64,000 nucleotides of DNA from a virus: positions 62,001-126,000 of the IMG/VR virus record IMGVR_UViG_3300009194_000004. The stretch is one strand, 5' to 3'. Numbering within the stretch: position 1 is the first letter of the stretch; each line of letters opens with the position of its first letter. This document shows positions 7,443 through 16,933 of the stretch, piece by piece. The notes below the pieces were generated by a model, which was not told where the DNA came from, made no database searches, and worked only from the letters and a program-made list of their open reading frames with translations. A program made the position numbers and the translations under genes.

Positions 7443-8327
7443 TTAGTTGTAATGTAACAGCACCATGCCGGAAAGGTTCAAGCAGTATTCTGGGGACAAT
7501 GCCAACACCAAGACATACCGCTTATCCTTGACCGGCGTCCACTCGCTCTTAACGCGACCGTTATAGAGCACCTTGTACAAGGGATAGACCACCCCAGTGT
7601 CGTTGCTGACAACCTCCCACGTAAGGTTGAACACCGAAGGCGTGTTGGTCATCTGCCAACTGGCTTGGTGATTCCGACGGAGAATGTCCACCAATCGATC
7701 GACTGGCAAGCGGTCGTCGTCGCGCTCCAACCAGATCAAATCGTCCCGGTCACCGGTGAAGTCCACGTCCATCAGTTGGTACGCAGCGATGTTCTTAGGC
7801 GAGTCAGACAACCACAACGCAGGCAGCTCTGTCTGAACAATGGAATCGGCGATATCGGCTTTGTTGTGATCGAAGGAAACCACAAAGCTACCAGCCCACC
7901 GCAAAGACAGTGGGTGGGCCCGGACCACGTAGGTGTTGTCCGATCGGTAGTCGGTCCAATACATGGGTTCGATATCGTCGTGTGTCAAATGAATGCCTGT
8001 GCTCTCGGAGATGTGATGTAGGAAGTCGTCAGCTGAGAACGGCGGCGTTAGGCTTTTGACCAAGAACGGCCCGGACGCATTGAGGTAGTCCGCCAGCCAC
8101 AGACGTTGTAGGGTGAACGCTTTACGGCTGGGTTCTTCGAGTCGGTTTTGGTCACTGCTGCTGATGTGGGTTTTCAGACGGAGATTAATCCGTGTTGGGT
8201 CAGTGTCGTCGATTTCCAGATGGTCCAACTGGGTCCGTTGGGGGTGGTAGTCGAACGAGTATTGGGCGTTGATCGCTTGCAATATCCCCTCGAAAGGGGA
8301 CAGGTGCAGGTAGTCACTCAGTGTCAT
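7443..8327 (-). CDS. Paralogous virion-domain protein (294 residues)
   Basis: The ATG at 8327 has AGGTGA upstream. It carries two family-type halves. The first runs through INLRLKTHISSSDQNRL to LTHDDIEPMYW. The second contains SLRWAGSFVVSFDHN and, near the end, RYVLVLALSPEYCLNLSGMVLLHYN, closely resembling the ends of members at 15230-16081 and 17908-18831. It is in the same leftward unit as the 707-residue protein and the short member downstream. It is likely structural, with an unknown exact position in the particle. Confidence 0.65.
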   Translation of the reverse strand: MTLSDYLHLSPFEGILQAINAQYSFDYHPQRTQLDHLEIDDTDPTRINLRLKTHISSSDQNRLEEPSRKAFTLQRLWLADYLNASGPFLVKSLTPPFSADDFLHHISESTGIHLTHDDIEPMYWTDYRSDNTYVVRAHPLSLRWAGSFVVSFDHNKADIADSIVQTELPALWLSDSPKNIAAYQLMDVDFTGDRDDLIWLERDDDRLPVDRLVDILRRNHQASWQMTNTPSVFNLTWEVVSNDTGVVYPLYKVLYNGRVKSEWTPVKDKRYVLVLALSPEYCLNLSGMVLLHYN

Positions 8328-8347
8328 GTGTAATCACCTAGGTCTGT

Positions 8348-10471
8348 TTACGTGACGTTACCGTCCGTTGGTGGGGTATTGTCGAGCTCAACCGAAACCT
8401 TCTGAACACGAACCGTTGCCATATCCACCGGAACGTACGCGATGGTTTGCGGTTTAATCGCAACGCCGACATTGACCGGGATGTGTAAACGCACTTTCTC
8501 ACGAACGTCCACGTCCACCGGTGGGTTGTGGTGTGTCTTATCAATCAGGTAGTTGATCCGATCCTTTCCATGAATATGTAGGATGGTGGTTCGGCCTTGA
8601 TTGATCGTCATACCGTCCCGAGATTCACCGCCGATGTCGCCCAAACGAATGGCGGGGGTGCCAACGTAGACGAAGTCCGAGTTGTTGATGGTTCTCAGAT
8701 ACTGAACGCTGTACGAACTCATTTGTTGCATGAGTTGGAGCATCGCCTTCTGGATCTCAGCAAACGACATCTGGTTCTTCAGATTGATACCAGTGGCGGC
8801 GTTCACACAGTCCAGCATCAATTGCTCCTGGTCCAACGTGGACATCTGGGCCATGTCCAGTCCAAAGTCGTCCATCCACTCGTCGTATGTGGTTGGTTCG
8901 TCCGTCAATGAACACCAGTCGTGCTTGAAGTGCCGACGCACAACCTGTTCGGTCATGCCACGAGTGAGGTAATTTTCCTGGAACGAGTACAGCTCCCACA
9001 ACTTCAGGTACTCGCGGTGCAGGTTGCCACAGGCGTTGTTGAACCGCTCCACCGTGATGTACTCGCCTAGCGGTGAGATGCGATCCATCACGGCCGTGAT
9101 CAGTCGATCCGGAACGTAGCGAGAATCAACGATGCTTTGCAGTTCGTTGAAATTCGGTAACCGTTCCCGCAGTACTGTGTACACTAAGACGCGGGGTATT
9201 TCGACGACTTCCAGTCCCCGAGCTTTATGGAACAAATAGTAGGCCAAAATGAACGCGTCTTTCACTGACAGGCTGATGAGTTCGTCTGTGACTGGATGTG
9301 TGACTGTAATGTACGACCGGTACCGACCCGTACTCGCCATGTGTACCCATTGGTTTAAGAGAACATTCATCAATGAGCGGACGGAAGCGTTGCTTCGGTC
9401 CACGACTGTCGACTCCAGGACTTTTGTGGGCAACTGACTGTACTGACCACTTTTCACCGCGTCCGTTACTGCAATTTCGGTTTCGCGCTCTACCGTATAG
9501 TTATCCCGGGCGATCCCACGTTCTTTCTCAAGTATCGTATGAACAGTGCTGTAGTCCCGCTCCACCTGTGCCAACGGGTGGTTTACTGGGTATTGCACCG
9601 CATCCACGTCCGGGTAGATCTCGTTGGGGAGTTCGCTATTGTTATGCTCCAGCTTATACCAGTTGAGCGGTATCCCTCGGGGCGTGAGCAGTTTGCCGAC
9701 GAGCGTATCGAAAATGGCCTGCTTGCCCAGGTTCCGCTTCATGTACCGAAGGTTGCGATACAAGAACAGCTGCTGTTCTTTCGTCAGGTACGGCAGGAAC
9801 TCGTCCAACGCCCCGTTTGAAGCCAGATACTCACGTACATGGAAACTATGTGCTTCGGGGGTTTTCACCCGACGGAGTCGAAGGTTCTGGATCACCAACG
9901 GAAGCTGTAGGTACAGGGTACCTAAGAAGCTGGATAGGTAAAGGTCATCGGTCAGTAGATACTGTGAGTTGTGCCAGCGGGCAAAAAACGCAGTTAACCA
10001 ATACTGTAGATCATTGACAAGTGACAACTCGTTGCTTTCAATGTGGTTGTGGTCGTAATACAACAACGTACCGTCTTCCGCATCGATGGCCGTTTGTTTG
10101 TCAACGGGGAACAGAATCCCACGAATGAGTGGTGTTTTGTCAGGATGGGCGTTCATGAGGGAATCATGAAAGACCCCACCAGGTTTGTACTCACGAGCAG
10201 TGGCCCGGTGAATGGCCAGGTTTTCTTTGGTGAAGGCAATGTCTTCGAGGGTATCGAGCGACCGAACGTAGATCAACTCGTCCGTTTCGTGATACTCCCC
10301 GGCCAGGTTCATGTAATACTTCCAAGTGTCAGGTCGATCTGGATTGACGGGCACACCACGCGCCGAGAGTTCGTGGTTGATTGTTTCGGCAACGCCTGCA
10401 CATTTGATGACTAGGGTTTTGGCAAACACCAAAACACTATCGCGATAAAGTTTGTAATAGACGTTACTCAT
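8348..10471 (-). CDS. Probable virion structural protein (707 residues)
   Basis: ATG 10471 has AGAAGG upstream and starts the leftward unit that includes two paralogous virion proteins. The product is soluble, helix-rich in its middle (GTLYLQLPLVIQNLRL...YLTKEQQLFLYRNLRYMKR), and has beta-type C-terminal sequence containing RINYLIDKTHHNPPVDVDV. It has no membrane segment, no nucleotide-binding motif and no family I can name. Its position next to the portal-like gene, divergently, and its size suggest a tail or baseplate role, which is an inference only. Confidence 0.6.
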   Translation of the reverse strand: MSNVYYKLYRDSVLVFAKTLVIKCAGVAETINHELSARGVPVNPDRPDTWKYYMNLAGEYHETDELIYVRSLDTLEDIAFTKENLAIHRATAREYKPGGVFHDSLMNAHPDKTPLIRGILFPVDKQTAIDAEDGTLLYYDHNHIESNELSLVNDLQYWLTAFFARWHNSQYLLTDDLYLSSFLGTLYLQLPLVIQNLRLRRVKTPEAHSFHVREYLASNGALDEFLPYLTKEQQLFLYRNLRYMKRNLGKQAIFDTLVGKLLTPRGIPLNWYKLEHNNSELPNEIYPDVDAVQYPVNHPLAQVERDYSTVHTILEKERGIARDNYTVERETEIAVTDAVKSGQYSQLPTKVLESTVVDRSNASVRSLMNVLLNQWVHMASTGRYRSYITVTHPVTDELISLSVKDAFILAYYLFHKARGLEVVEIPRVLVYTVLRERLPNFNELQSIVDSRYVPDRLITAVMDRISPLGEYITVERFNNACGNLHREYLKLWELYSFQENYLTRGMTEQVVRRHFKHDWCSLTDEPTTYDEWMDDFGLDMAQMSTLDQEQLMLDCVNAATGINLKNQMSFAEIQKAMLQLMQQMSSYSVQYLRTINNSDFVYVGTPAIRLGDIGGESRDGMTINQGRTTILHIHGKDRINYLIDKTHHNPPVDVDVREKVRLHIPVNVGVAIKPQTIAYVPVDMATVRVQKVSVELDNTPPTDGNVT

Positions 10472-10524
10472 TGTTTGACCTTCTATTGTTTACTGTTTAA
10501 CACACCTAAAAAGGAGGGCGGCCC
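10472..10524. promoter_or_regulatory. Divergent intergenic region between 707-residue gene and portal-like gene
   Basis: These 53 bases separate two start codons facing away from each other, so promoters for both directions must lie in or very near them. The sequence is A/T-rich (TTCTATTGTTTACTGTTTAA), and the rightward gene has an ideal ribosome site, AAAGGAGGGCGGCCC-ATG. No classical -35/-10 pair is clear, as expected if a phage-specific polymerase or sigma factor is used. Confidence 0.4.
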
Positions 10525-13248
10525 ATGGCTGTTCAAGACGGGAATCGACGATACCCGAAGTTGGCGTACACGCGGAACGCGTCCGATTCGGTCAACGCAA
10601 TACTGTCCAAGCTGGTCCGTGACCAGAGTCAAGTTGGGGATCGCCCCAGTGATCCACGTAACATCACGGTCTCACGTGATCTGTTTGAACAAATCTCACA
10701 GGCCACCAGTCAGGATGCCATCGATGCCGATTCGGTGTTCCAACTGCTGCCAGATGTGGAGTTGACCGAGCAGATTCTGGTTGGCAGTATCTTGTCACCC
10801 AAAGACATGTCATCGGTGGACCTGAACTTCACCGTCGATGAACGGTTATTCGACAGTGAGCTGGCCCGCCCACTCCTAGGTGTGATCCAGGATTATTTCA
10901 AAAACGACTATAAGATTGACGACCGCTTGGACGGCATGCTCGAAGAGATGCTGTTTACCAAGGGCGCTCACATTCTGGCGGTCCTACCCGAAAACAACCT
11001 GGACATGATCATCAATGGCGAAGAACGCCTGTCCATGGAAAGTTACAACCGGGTGGTGCAGCGCATCAACCAAGGTCGACCCATGGGCTTTTTGGGACAC
11101 CCACGTGAGCCCCGGGTATCCATGGAAACCTTCCGAGGCGGTCTGGAACAAGCCACGGGCATCCACGGTGAAATCAATGACGATCGCGGTCGGAAGAAGC
11201 CACTGTCCGTCCCAGGCGTTACCGTGACCGATAACTTCGACGTTCTGAAGAACACCGGTGTGCGTCATCGGGGGCGTCAGCTGAAGATCAACTCCCTGTT
11301 GAACCGTCATAAGGTGTCCATGGAGGCGGCCAGCCAAGGGCTGTCGCCGGAAGACATTGACGCGCTGTATAACAAGCGCGGTCAACAGCCGGCGCAACAC
11401 ACGCAGGTGCTCCCCACTCAGGAATACATGAATCGTCCTTCCAAAGGTCATCCTTTGGTGATGAAGCTGCCGGTGGAAAGCGTGATCCCGGTCCACGTTC
11501 CGGGACAACCGGAAGAGCACGTTGGGTATTTCGTCATGATCGACCAGAACGGTCGTCCGGTTGTTCGTGAGGAAGGGAAGGATTATTACGGCGAACTGCG
11601 CAGTAATTTCAAAGGCAATACCAAGGACAACACCTCTGAGCTGGTCAAGCGCACCAAAGAAGCCATGGGCATGGCCAGCAACGAAAACGGGTTGGAGTTT
11701 GATCAAATCCAACAAGCCTACACTGGGATCATTGAAAACGACCTGGTGAACCGTTTGCGCAATGGCCTGTACGGCGAGGAATTCGAACTGGGTGCAGCCA
11801 CTGACATCTATCGGATCATGTTGTACCGGTCACTGAAGAACCAGAACACTCAACTGCTGTACATCCCCTCCGAACTGGTGGTGTATATGGCGTTCGATTA
11901 CAACAAGCACGGCATTGGCCAAACCCTGTTGACGCAGTCGAAGATCCTGTCTTCCATGCGCAGTGTGTTGTTGTTTGCTGAGACCATGTCGGGAGTGCGC
12001 AATGCGGTCGGTCGGAAACGGGCCAACATCAGTGTCGATCCCGAAGACCCCGATCCGGAGAAAACCATCTCGGACGTTCAGGCGGCCATTCTGGAAAGTT
12101 CCCACCGAGGGTTCCCTCTGGCCTCACCCGATCCCGGTCAGACGCTGGACTACCTCAACCGGGCTGGGTTTGATTTCTCCATCAACGTTGAGTCGGACAA
12201 CTACCCCACCACCAAGGTGGAATTTGACGACTACAATAGCAACGTTCAGGCGGGCAGTCCCGAACTGCAAGACCGTCTGCGTCGGATGCACATCTCTGGT
12301 TTTGGGATGAACCCCGAATTGGTGGACCCGCAATCCAGTCCTGATTTTGCTACCAGTGTGGTGAACAACAACCTGATCATGACCCGTCGGGTCATTCGGT
12401 ATCAGAAACGGTTCACTCGGATGGTGTCCAAGTTCACGCAGTTGGTGTCCAATCACTCGGCCAATATCCGTGCCAAATTGGCGGAGGTTATGGAAGAACA
12501 GAAGGCCAAACTGACCACGGAACAGAAGCGGGAAGATACCGAGGCGCTCATCGACCAATTCGTCGAGGCGATCACGGTCACACTGCCCGCGCCGGACACC
12601 ACTCGCATTGACCAACAGCTGCAAGCGTACGACCAGTACTCACAATTGTTGGAGCGGGCATTGGAAGCGTACATCACCCAAGACCTGTTCCCGCCCGAGG
12701 TACTGGCTCGGGAACCGAACACGGTCGATCACGTGATTGCGGTCATCAAAGCGTACTACCAGCGGATGTGGTTGGATCGCAACAACGTCATGCCGGAACT
12801 GGACAAACTGACGGAGATGGAGGACGACAAACACGCCTTCAATCTGTTCGATGTCCAAGAAGGTCAGATCTCGTCGCTGGGTAAGGCCATTCAGGAATAC
12901 CTGGATCAGATCGAAGATCACCGTAAGGTCTGGGAAGAGCGCAACCAACCCGACGAGGAAGAGGAAGAATCCACAGACGGTGGTGACGAATACGGCGCGG
13001 ACGAGACTGGCGGTGACGACACCGGCGGTGAGGAAACCGAGACCGGTGGGGATGACGACCTCGACTTCGGTTTAGACGAAGAGGAGTCTGAAAGCACGGA
13101 AGAAGAGGAGGAAGCCTCTGAGGACACTGAGACCGAAGAAGAGGTTGAGGAAGAGCCTGAGGAGGAAGAAGAAACCCCTGAGGAAGAGGAAGAACCGGAA
13201 GAGGAGGAAGAGCCCGGTGAGGAAGATGAGGACGAGAACAAGTCTTAA
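10525..13248 (+). CDS. Portal-like virion protein with highly acidic tail
   Basis: ATG 10525 follows AAAGGAGG. The 907-residue product has the look of a large-phage portal vertex protein: a mixed N-terminal domain, a central segment with YIPSELVVYMAFDYNKHGIG followed by a long helical SKILSSMRSVLLFAETMSG region, and a later long helix (YQKRFTRMVSKFTQLV...RAKLAEVMEEQKAK) that could be the stem. Residues from about 810 are a disordered run of Glu and Asp with little else. Size agrees with portals of giant myoviruses. The call is by general resemblance and gene position; another major head or neck protein is the main alternative. Confidence 0.5.
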   Translation: MAVQDGNRRYPKLAYTRNASDSVNAILSKLVRDQSQVGDRPSDPRNITVSRDLFEQISQATSQDAIDADSVFQLLPDVELTEQILVGSILSPKDMSSVDLNFTVDERLFDSELARPLLGVIQDYFKNDYKIDDRLDGMLEEMLFTKGAHILAVLPENNLDMIINGEERLSMESYNRVVQRINQGRPMGFLGHPREPRVSMETFRGGLEQATGIHGEINDDRGRKKPLSVPGVTVTDNFDVLKNTGVRHRGRQLKINSLLNRHKVSMEAASQGLSPEDIDALYNKRGQQPAQHTQVLPTQEYMNRPSKGHPLVMKLPVESVIPVHVPGQPEEHVGYFVMIDQNGRPVVREEGKDYYGELRSNFKGNTKDNTSELVKRTKEAMGMASNENGLEFDQIQQAYTGIIENDLVNRLRNGLYGEEFELGAATDIYRIMLYRSLKNQNTQLLYIPSELVVYMAFDYNKHGIGQTLLTQSKILSSMRSVLLFAETMSGVRNAVGRKRANISVDPEDPDPEKTISDVQAAILESSHRGFPLASPDPGQTLDYLNRAGFDFSINVESDNYPTTKVEFDDYNSNVQAGSPELQDRLRRMHISGFGMNPELVDPQSSPDFATSVVNNNLIMTRRVIRYQKRFTRMVSKFTQLVSNHSANIRAKLAEVMEEQKAKLTTEQKREDTEALIDQFVEAITVTLPAPDTTRIDQQLQAYDQYSQLLERALEAYITQDLFPPEVLAREPNTVDHVIAVIKAYYQRMWLDRNNVMPELDKLTEMEDDKHAFNLFDVQEGQISSLGKAIQEYLDQIEDHRKVWEERNQPDEEEEESTDGGDEYGADETGGDDTGGEETETGGDDDLDFGLDEEESESTEEEEEASEDTETEEEVEEEPEEEEETPEEEEEPEEEEEPGEEDEDENKS

Positions 13249-13260
13249 TCGGAGCTTGGT

Positions 13261-13707
13261 ATGATCGTGGAGTACTGCGGCAATTTGTTGGACAGTCGCC
13301 AACAAACGTTGGTTTGCACCACCAATTGTCGCGGTGCCATGGGTGCGGGTCTGGCACTGGCGTTTAAAAAACGCTACCCAGACACGTACCGCGCCTACCG
13401 AGAGTTTTACCGGAACGAATGGTTGGCGGTGGATCGACTTTTGACCGCGCCGCTGAACGACGGGTCGGGTCGACAGGTGCTGTTCTTTCCCACCAAAGAC
13501 GACTGGCGTCAACCCAGTCGAATGGAATGGGTGGAACACAACTTACACACACTGGCCAGTCAGTACCATCAGTTGGACATCACCAGTTTGGCCTTGCCCA
13601 TGTTGGGAACCCTGAATGGGAAATTGCCGAGCGAGCCGGTGTATCAGTTGATCCATAAAACCTTCGCCAACCATCCCCTTTACGTGGAACTTTACGTGCC
13701 TTTCTAA
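13261..13707 (+). CDS. Macro-domain (ADP-ribose-binding/hydrolase) protein
   Basis: This compact single-domain protein of 148 residues has the macro-domain fingerprint. It begins with a beta strand (IVEYCGNLLDSRQQTLVCTTN), then NCRGAMGAGLALAFKKRYP, matching the family's N..G.MG.G.A..F...yP, and a later SLALPMLGTLNGKL corresponding to the P..G.G.gg phosphate loop. Macro domains bind ADP-ribose or its derivatives, and some remove it from proteins, DNA or metabolites. It is 12 bases after the portal-like gene with CGGAG before its ATG, so it is probably co-transcribed. A role in reversing host ADP-ribosylation defence or in NAD-derived metabolite processing is inference. Confidence 0.85.
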   Translation: MIVEYCGNLLDSRQQTLVCTTNCRGAMGAGLALAFKKRYPDTYRAYREFYRNEWLAVDRLLTAPLNDGSGRQVLFFPTKDDWRQPSRMEWVEHNLHTLASQYHQLDITSLALPMLGTLNGKLPSEPVYQLIHKTFANHPLYVELYVPF

Positions 13708-13708
13708 C

Positions 13709-13736
13709 GGTGCCCTTCGGGGCACCTTTTATGTCG
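13709..13736 (+). terminator. Terminator with TTTTATGTCG right flank
   Basis: GGTGCCC-TTCG-GGGCACC is followed by TTTTATGTCG. It starts one base after the macro-domain stop codon and separates that transcript from the tandem array that follows. Confidence 0.85.
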
Positions 13737-13825
13737 ATAAACGGCGCCGGCCTCGTAATTCTATGTACTTTCGGGACGAGACAACCCCAAAGGTGCATCC
13801 TCAAAGACAGTTGGAGAACCCCAAA

Positions 13826-14365
13826 ATGGCTTACGATATTTCCATGACATCCAAGGACCAGGTCCTTGAGTTGTTGAACCAGAGCGCTGGGTTGTCGCTG
13901 ACGTGGGAACAGATTGAGTTCGACGTTCCGGCGATTAACACCAACCCGGCTTACGACCGGAACACCGAACTGGTCATCACCGGTATTCCAGATTTCGGTT
14001 ACAAAGGCACTGCGTCCATTTACTACAACCGGATCGATCTGGCGGAGTTTGTCAACATTGCCCGTAACCCGTTTGTGGTTCAGGTGGATGTGGACCCGGA
14101 CACCGGTACCTTGACCCTCCAGGACATCCTGGACGGTTTCAATAACTACTTCGGTTCGGCCCTGGCCCTCGAAGACATCGCCGACTCCTACGTACTGCCC
14201 ACCAACTGGGCGGACGGTGAGTCGTTCACCATGGAAGCCAACGCTTGGTCCTACGCGTACCGGGGCAACGTGAGCTTCATCGTACGTCCGTTGGACGTTG
14301 ACATTGACGTTGCGGTTGAGAACAAACTCCTCGACGGCCTGGTACTGACTGAACCGACACCTTAA
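13826..14365 (+). CDS. Paralogous virion-domain protein 1 of tandem array
   Basis: ATG 13826 is chosen (GGAGAACCCC upstream) rather than an in-frame start at 13763. At 179 residues it is the simplest family copy: an N-terminal helix (SKDQVLELLNQSAG), NTELVITGIPDFGYKGTASIYYNRIDLAEF, then LQDILDGFNNYFGSALALEDI and AYRGNVSFIV. It ends in a short DGLVLTEPTP tail, similar to the DGLVLIEPA end of the fibre protein at 24429-25013. It heads a rightward array of similar genes with small gaps. Confidence 0.7.
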   Translation: MAYDISMTSKDQVLELLNQSAGLSLTWEQIEFDVPAINTNPAYDRNTELVITGIPDFGYKGTASIYYNRIDLAEFVNIARNPFVVQVDVDPDTGTLTLQDILDGFNNYFGSALALEDIADSYVLPTNWADGESFTMEANAWSYAYRGNVSFIVRPLDVDIDVAVENKLLDGLVLTEPTP

Positions 14366-14383
14366 TAAATCGGGATATTCATT

Positions 14384-15220
14384 ATGGATGCGTTTTACAA
14401 AGACACCAAAAAACAGTTACTGGATACAATCAACGCCCTGAATGACCTACCCATTCCGCTGGGAGAAGAAACTGTTCTTTTGGGCAGCGCAACCCCTAAT
14501 GAAGAAACCGGTTTGGTGGAAGTGGGTGTGCGTGGCGTGCATGGACAGGGGTACCGTAAGGACCCCGTCCGTGTCTCGTACAGTCGGCTGGAATTGGGAC
14601 GTCTGTTCGGCGGGGTAGCTAATCCCTCGATCCGGACTCTGAGTCAATCGACGTTACATCGACTACTGCCCCGGCTCAACAAGATCCTGGGGACACGTTT
14701 TACCGTGGATGACGTTGAGGACGTGGATTTCAGTGTTCACGGTCAAGACGCCACCGTAGAGTTCATCGTGGCGGCTAAGCCCGACTCCCGATTCTATTCC
14801 GGTTCGTTCACTCTGACGTTCAATCGTCACTGGTTGCTGCTGGAAGAGGTGGTCGATCCCTTGGTCGCGGCGTTTGTGCACCCCGACCCCTTGCTGGAAA
14901 ACAAAACTTCAGCGGGGATGTTGACGTGGGGGTTGGACTTTACCCCAATCGCTCATCTTTTGACGATCGACCCCACCGCTGCGGATTACCGAGGGGACTA
15001 CACTAACGTGGGTGCGTTACAGCAAGCGTTGGCGGATCAGTACCGCATTGACCTGTGGCCGTCCAATGCCGAGGCCTTGGTCACCACCGCGTCGGTGAAG
15101 GATTACCCCACCTCCGAGGTGGAACGAGCCAACCGTGACTTCCAACGGGTGGTGGTGCAGACCAACATCGACGCACGGGGCTACATTGGCACCGCCTACT
15201 TCCATTACAATCTGACGTAA
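14384..15220 (+). CDS. Paralogous virion-domain protein 2 of tandem array
   Basis: At 278 residues it contains a full-length version of the family. The order is helix (DTKKQLLDTINALNDLP), VEVGVRGVHGQGYRKDPVRVSYSRLELGRL, LHRLLPRLNKILGTRFTVDDVEDV, RFYSGSFTLTFN, then a second half that includes MLTWGLDFTPIAHLL and finishes with GYIGTAYFHYNLT. The second half repeats the theme of the first, with a beta-hairpin ending in YFHYN. It lies 18 bases after the preceding copy. Confidence 0.7.
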   Translation: MDAFYKDTKKQLLDTINALNDLPIPLGEETVLLGSATPNEETGLVEVGVRGVHGQGYRKDPVRVSYSRLELGRLFGGVANPSIRTLSQSTLHRLLPRLNKILGTRFTVDDVEDVDFSVHGQDATVEFIVAAKPDSRFYSGSFTLTFNRHWLLLEEVVDPLVAAFVHPDPLLENKTSAGMLTWGLDFTPIAHLLTIDPTAADYRGDYTNVGALQQALADQYRIDLWPSNAEALVTTASVKDYPTSEVERANRDFQRVVVQTNIDARGYIGTAYFHYNLT

Positions 15221-15229
15221 GAGGTCAAC

Positions 15230-16081
15230 ATGTCACTGTATAAAGACCCCCGACTTACCTTGCTGGGCTTGGTCGAGTCGGAAAACAACATTCAGCTGGA
15301 CCCGGCTGACTACGACTTTGAAAACCCAACACCTGCCACGCCGCCGGAAGGGTCAACGGCCAGCTACAACACCAAGGTGACACTCAAGGCCAATAACCCT
15401 GCCGCGCCCTACGTCGGGTCTGTGGACATCTTCTACAACCGACTCAACGTGGCGGATTTGGATGTGTTGGCCGACATCTACGTCCAGACCCCTGCACTGA
15501 CCACCACCCATGACGTCATTGATTCCCTGAACCGTCGGTACGGGTTGAACTTTGAAACCACCGATCTGGTGAACCACCCCACGGTGGATCACGGCACGTA
15601 TAAGACGGTGACGCTGGAAGCCGAACCGACCAGTTTGGGCTGGATTGGTACGTTGGACATCAGTGCCACCGAAGGCGACTTGGTGTTGGAAGAGCATGTC
15701 CTGAACACCGGTTTGGGTGGGTTGAATTACCCGACCGAATCCACGGATCGGACGTTCGCCCACTTCTACAGCTATTGGCGGGATTTCAGCGACCACCACG
15801 ATACCCTGAAGACCCTCAGTGCCGGTGACGCCATTGGACTGGAGTTGGTGACTATTCTGGACACCGTCACCGGCGACCCATGGCAAGGCTCTGGGGTGTC
15901 GGACTACTCACTGGGGAACGCGGAGATCATCTACGCCGGCCCCACCGACGGGTACCCGAACACCAACGACGACTACGACATGGTCATGATCGTCCGTTTG
16001 GACCCCACACAGTGTTTGGCGCTCGATGGGGACTTGGTGATCCACCACGGTCCGGACGCACTCGCGACACTGGGCTTTTAA
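15230..16081 (+). CDS. Paralogous virion-domain protein 3 of tandem array
   Basis: At 283 residues it begins MSLYKDPRLTLLGLVESENN and carries NTKVTLKANNPAAPYVGSVDIFYNRLNVADL, the helix-turn DVIDSLNRRYGLNFETTDLV, SLGWIGTLDISA, and a second half ending NAEIIYAGPTDG...MVMIVRLDPTQCLALDGDLVIHHG. The end differs from the YFHYN ends of its neighbours but matches the C-terminal type seen at 17908-18831, 22538-22870 and 7443-8327, so two C-terminal subtypes alternate along the array. The ATG is 9 bases past the previous stop. Confidence 0.7.
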   Translation: MSLYKDPRLTLLGLVESENNIQLDPADYDFENPTPATPPEGSTASYNTKVTLKANNPAAPYVGSVDIFYNRLNVADLDVLADIYVQTPALTTTHDVIDSLNRRYGLNFETTDLVNHPTVDHGTYKTVTLEAEPTSLGWIGTLDISATEGDLVLEEHVLNTGLGGLNYPTESTDRTFAHFYSYWRDFSDHHDTLKTLSAGDAIGLELVTILDTVTGDPWQGSGVSDYSLGNAEIIYAGPTDGYPNTNDDYDMVMIVRLDPTQCLALDGDLVIHHGPDALATLGF

Positions 16082-16093
16082 GGGAGGTGAGCG

Positions 16094-16912
16094 ATGATTA
16101 ATGGCTTGGACGAATTGATCGACCTGGTCAATACGCAAAACGACCTGCCCCGGGTAATCACCGAAGAGAACGTGGTCTTTGAATACCCACGCACGCTTTT
16201 GCCGTACAGCGTGGCCGATCAAGGCAGTCGGAACACGGCGGTGACGTTGAAGGGGATTCCCTACAAAGGCTACGACGGTCAAACGGATGTGTATTACAAG
16301 CGGGGTGATCTGAACAGCCTGTTTGAGGGGATGAACCCCAACATCCGGGAAAACGACCTGACCGTGGAGAAGGTCTTGGCGGCGGTGAATCGCAAGTACG
16401 GGTTAAAGCTCGAACTGCGGGACGTGGACCCCATTGACCTGAGTGTGTTCGATGACGCGTCACTGGAAACCACCGAGCCGGTGGAGTTGCGGGTGATTGA
16501 TAACTCCTACCGCTGGCTGGGGACAGTGTCCATCGCCACCACGTACGGTAACCCACTGCTGACCAGCATTGTGTTTGTGCAACTCTTACCACTGTTGGAA
16601 CACCCGGACGACGTAGAGCTTCTCAACGGCCGTCTGTCGGGCAAAATGCAGACCTGGGGGGTTGACTTCACTGCGTGGAAAGATCGCCTTCAGATCGATC
16701 CTGACAGCGGTGAGTGGCGCAACTTCGCCGACGTCCAGAACATCGGTCAGGACGTAGCAGGTCTGTCGTATTGGTACAACTCCACCGTGGTGGATCTCCC
16801 CACCGATTCGGTTCCCGGTGCGAACCCCGCGTTTGAACGCGTGATGGTGCAGAATACCCCCCTGGGGACGGTCAAAGGTCCGTTGTATTTCCATTACGAC
16901 GTCAACTGGTAA
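16094..16912 (+). CDS. Paralogous virion-domain protein 4 of tandem array
   Basis: It is preceded by GGGAGGTGAGCG. At 272 residues it has NTAVTLKGIPYKGYDGQTDVYYKRGDLNSL, KVLAAVNRKYGLKLELRDV, SYRWLGTVSIATT, then MQTWGVDFTAWKDRL and a YFHYDVNW end. It is most similar by eye to the 14384-15220 copy (shared M.TWG.DFT segment), so recent duplication within the array is likely. No catalytic motif is present. Confidence 0.7.
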   Translation: MINGLDELIDLVNTQNDLPRVITEENVVFEYPRTLLPYSVADQGSRNTAVTLKGIPYKGYDGQTDVYYKRGDLNSLFEGMNPNIRENDLTVEKVLAAVNRKYGLKLELRDVDPIDLSVFDDASLETTEPVELRVIDNSYRWLGTVSIATTYGNPLLTSIVFVQLLPLLEHPDDVELLNGRLSGKMQTWGVDFTAWKDRLQIDPDSGEWRNFADVQNIGQDVAGLSYWYNSTVVDLPTDSVPGANPAFERVMVQNTPLGTVKGPLYFHYDVNW

Positions 16913-16933
16913 TTCTTTAACGAAGGACATGAC

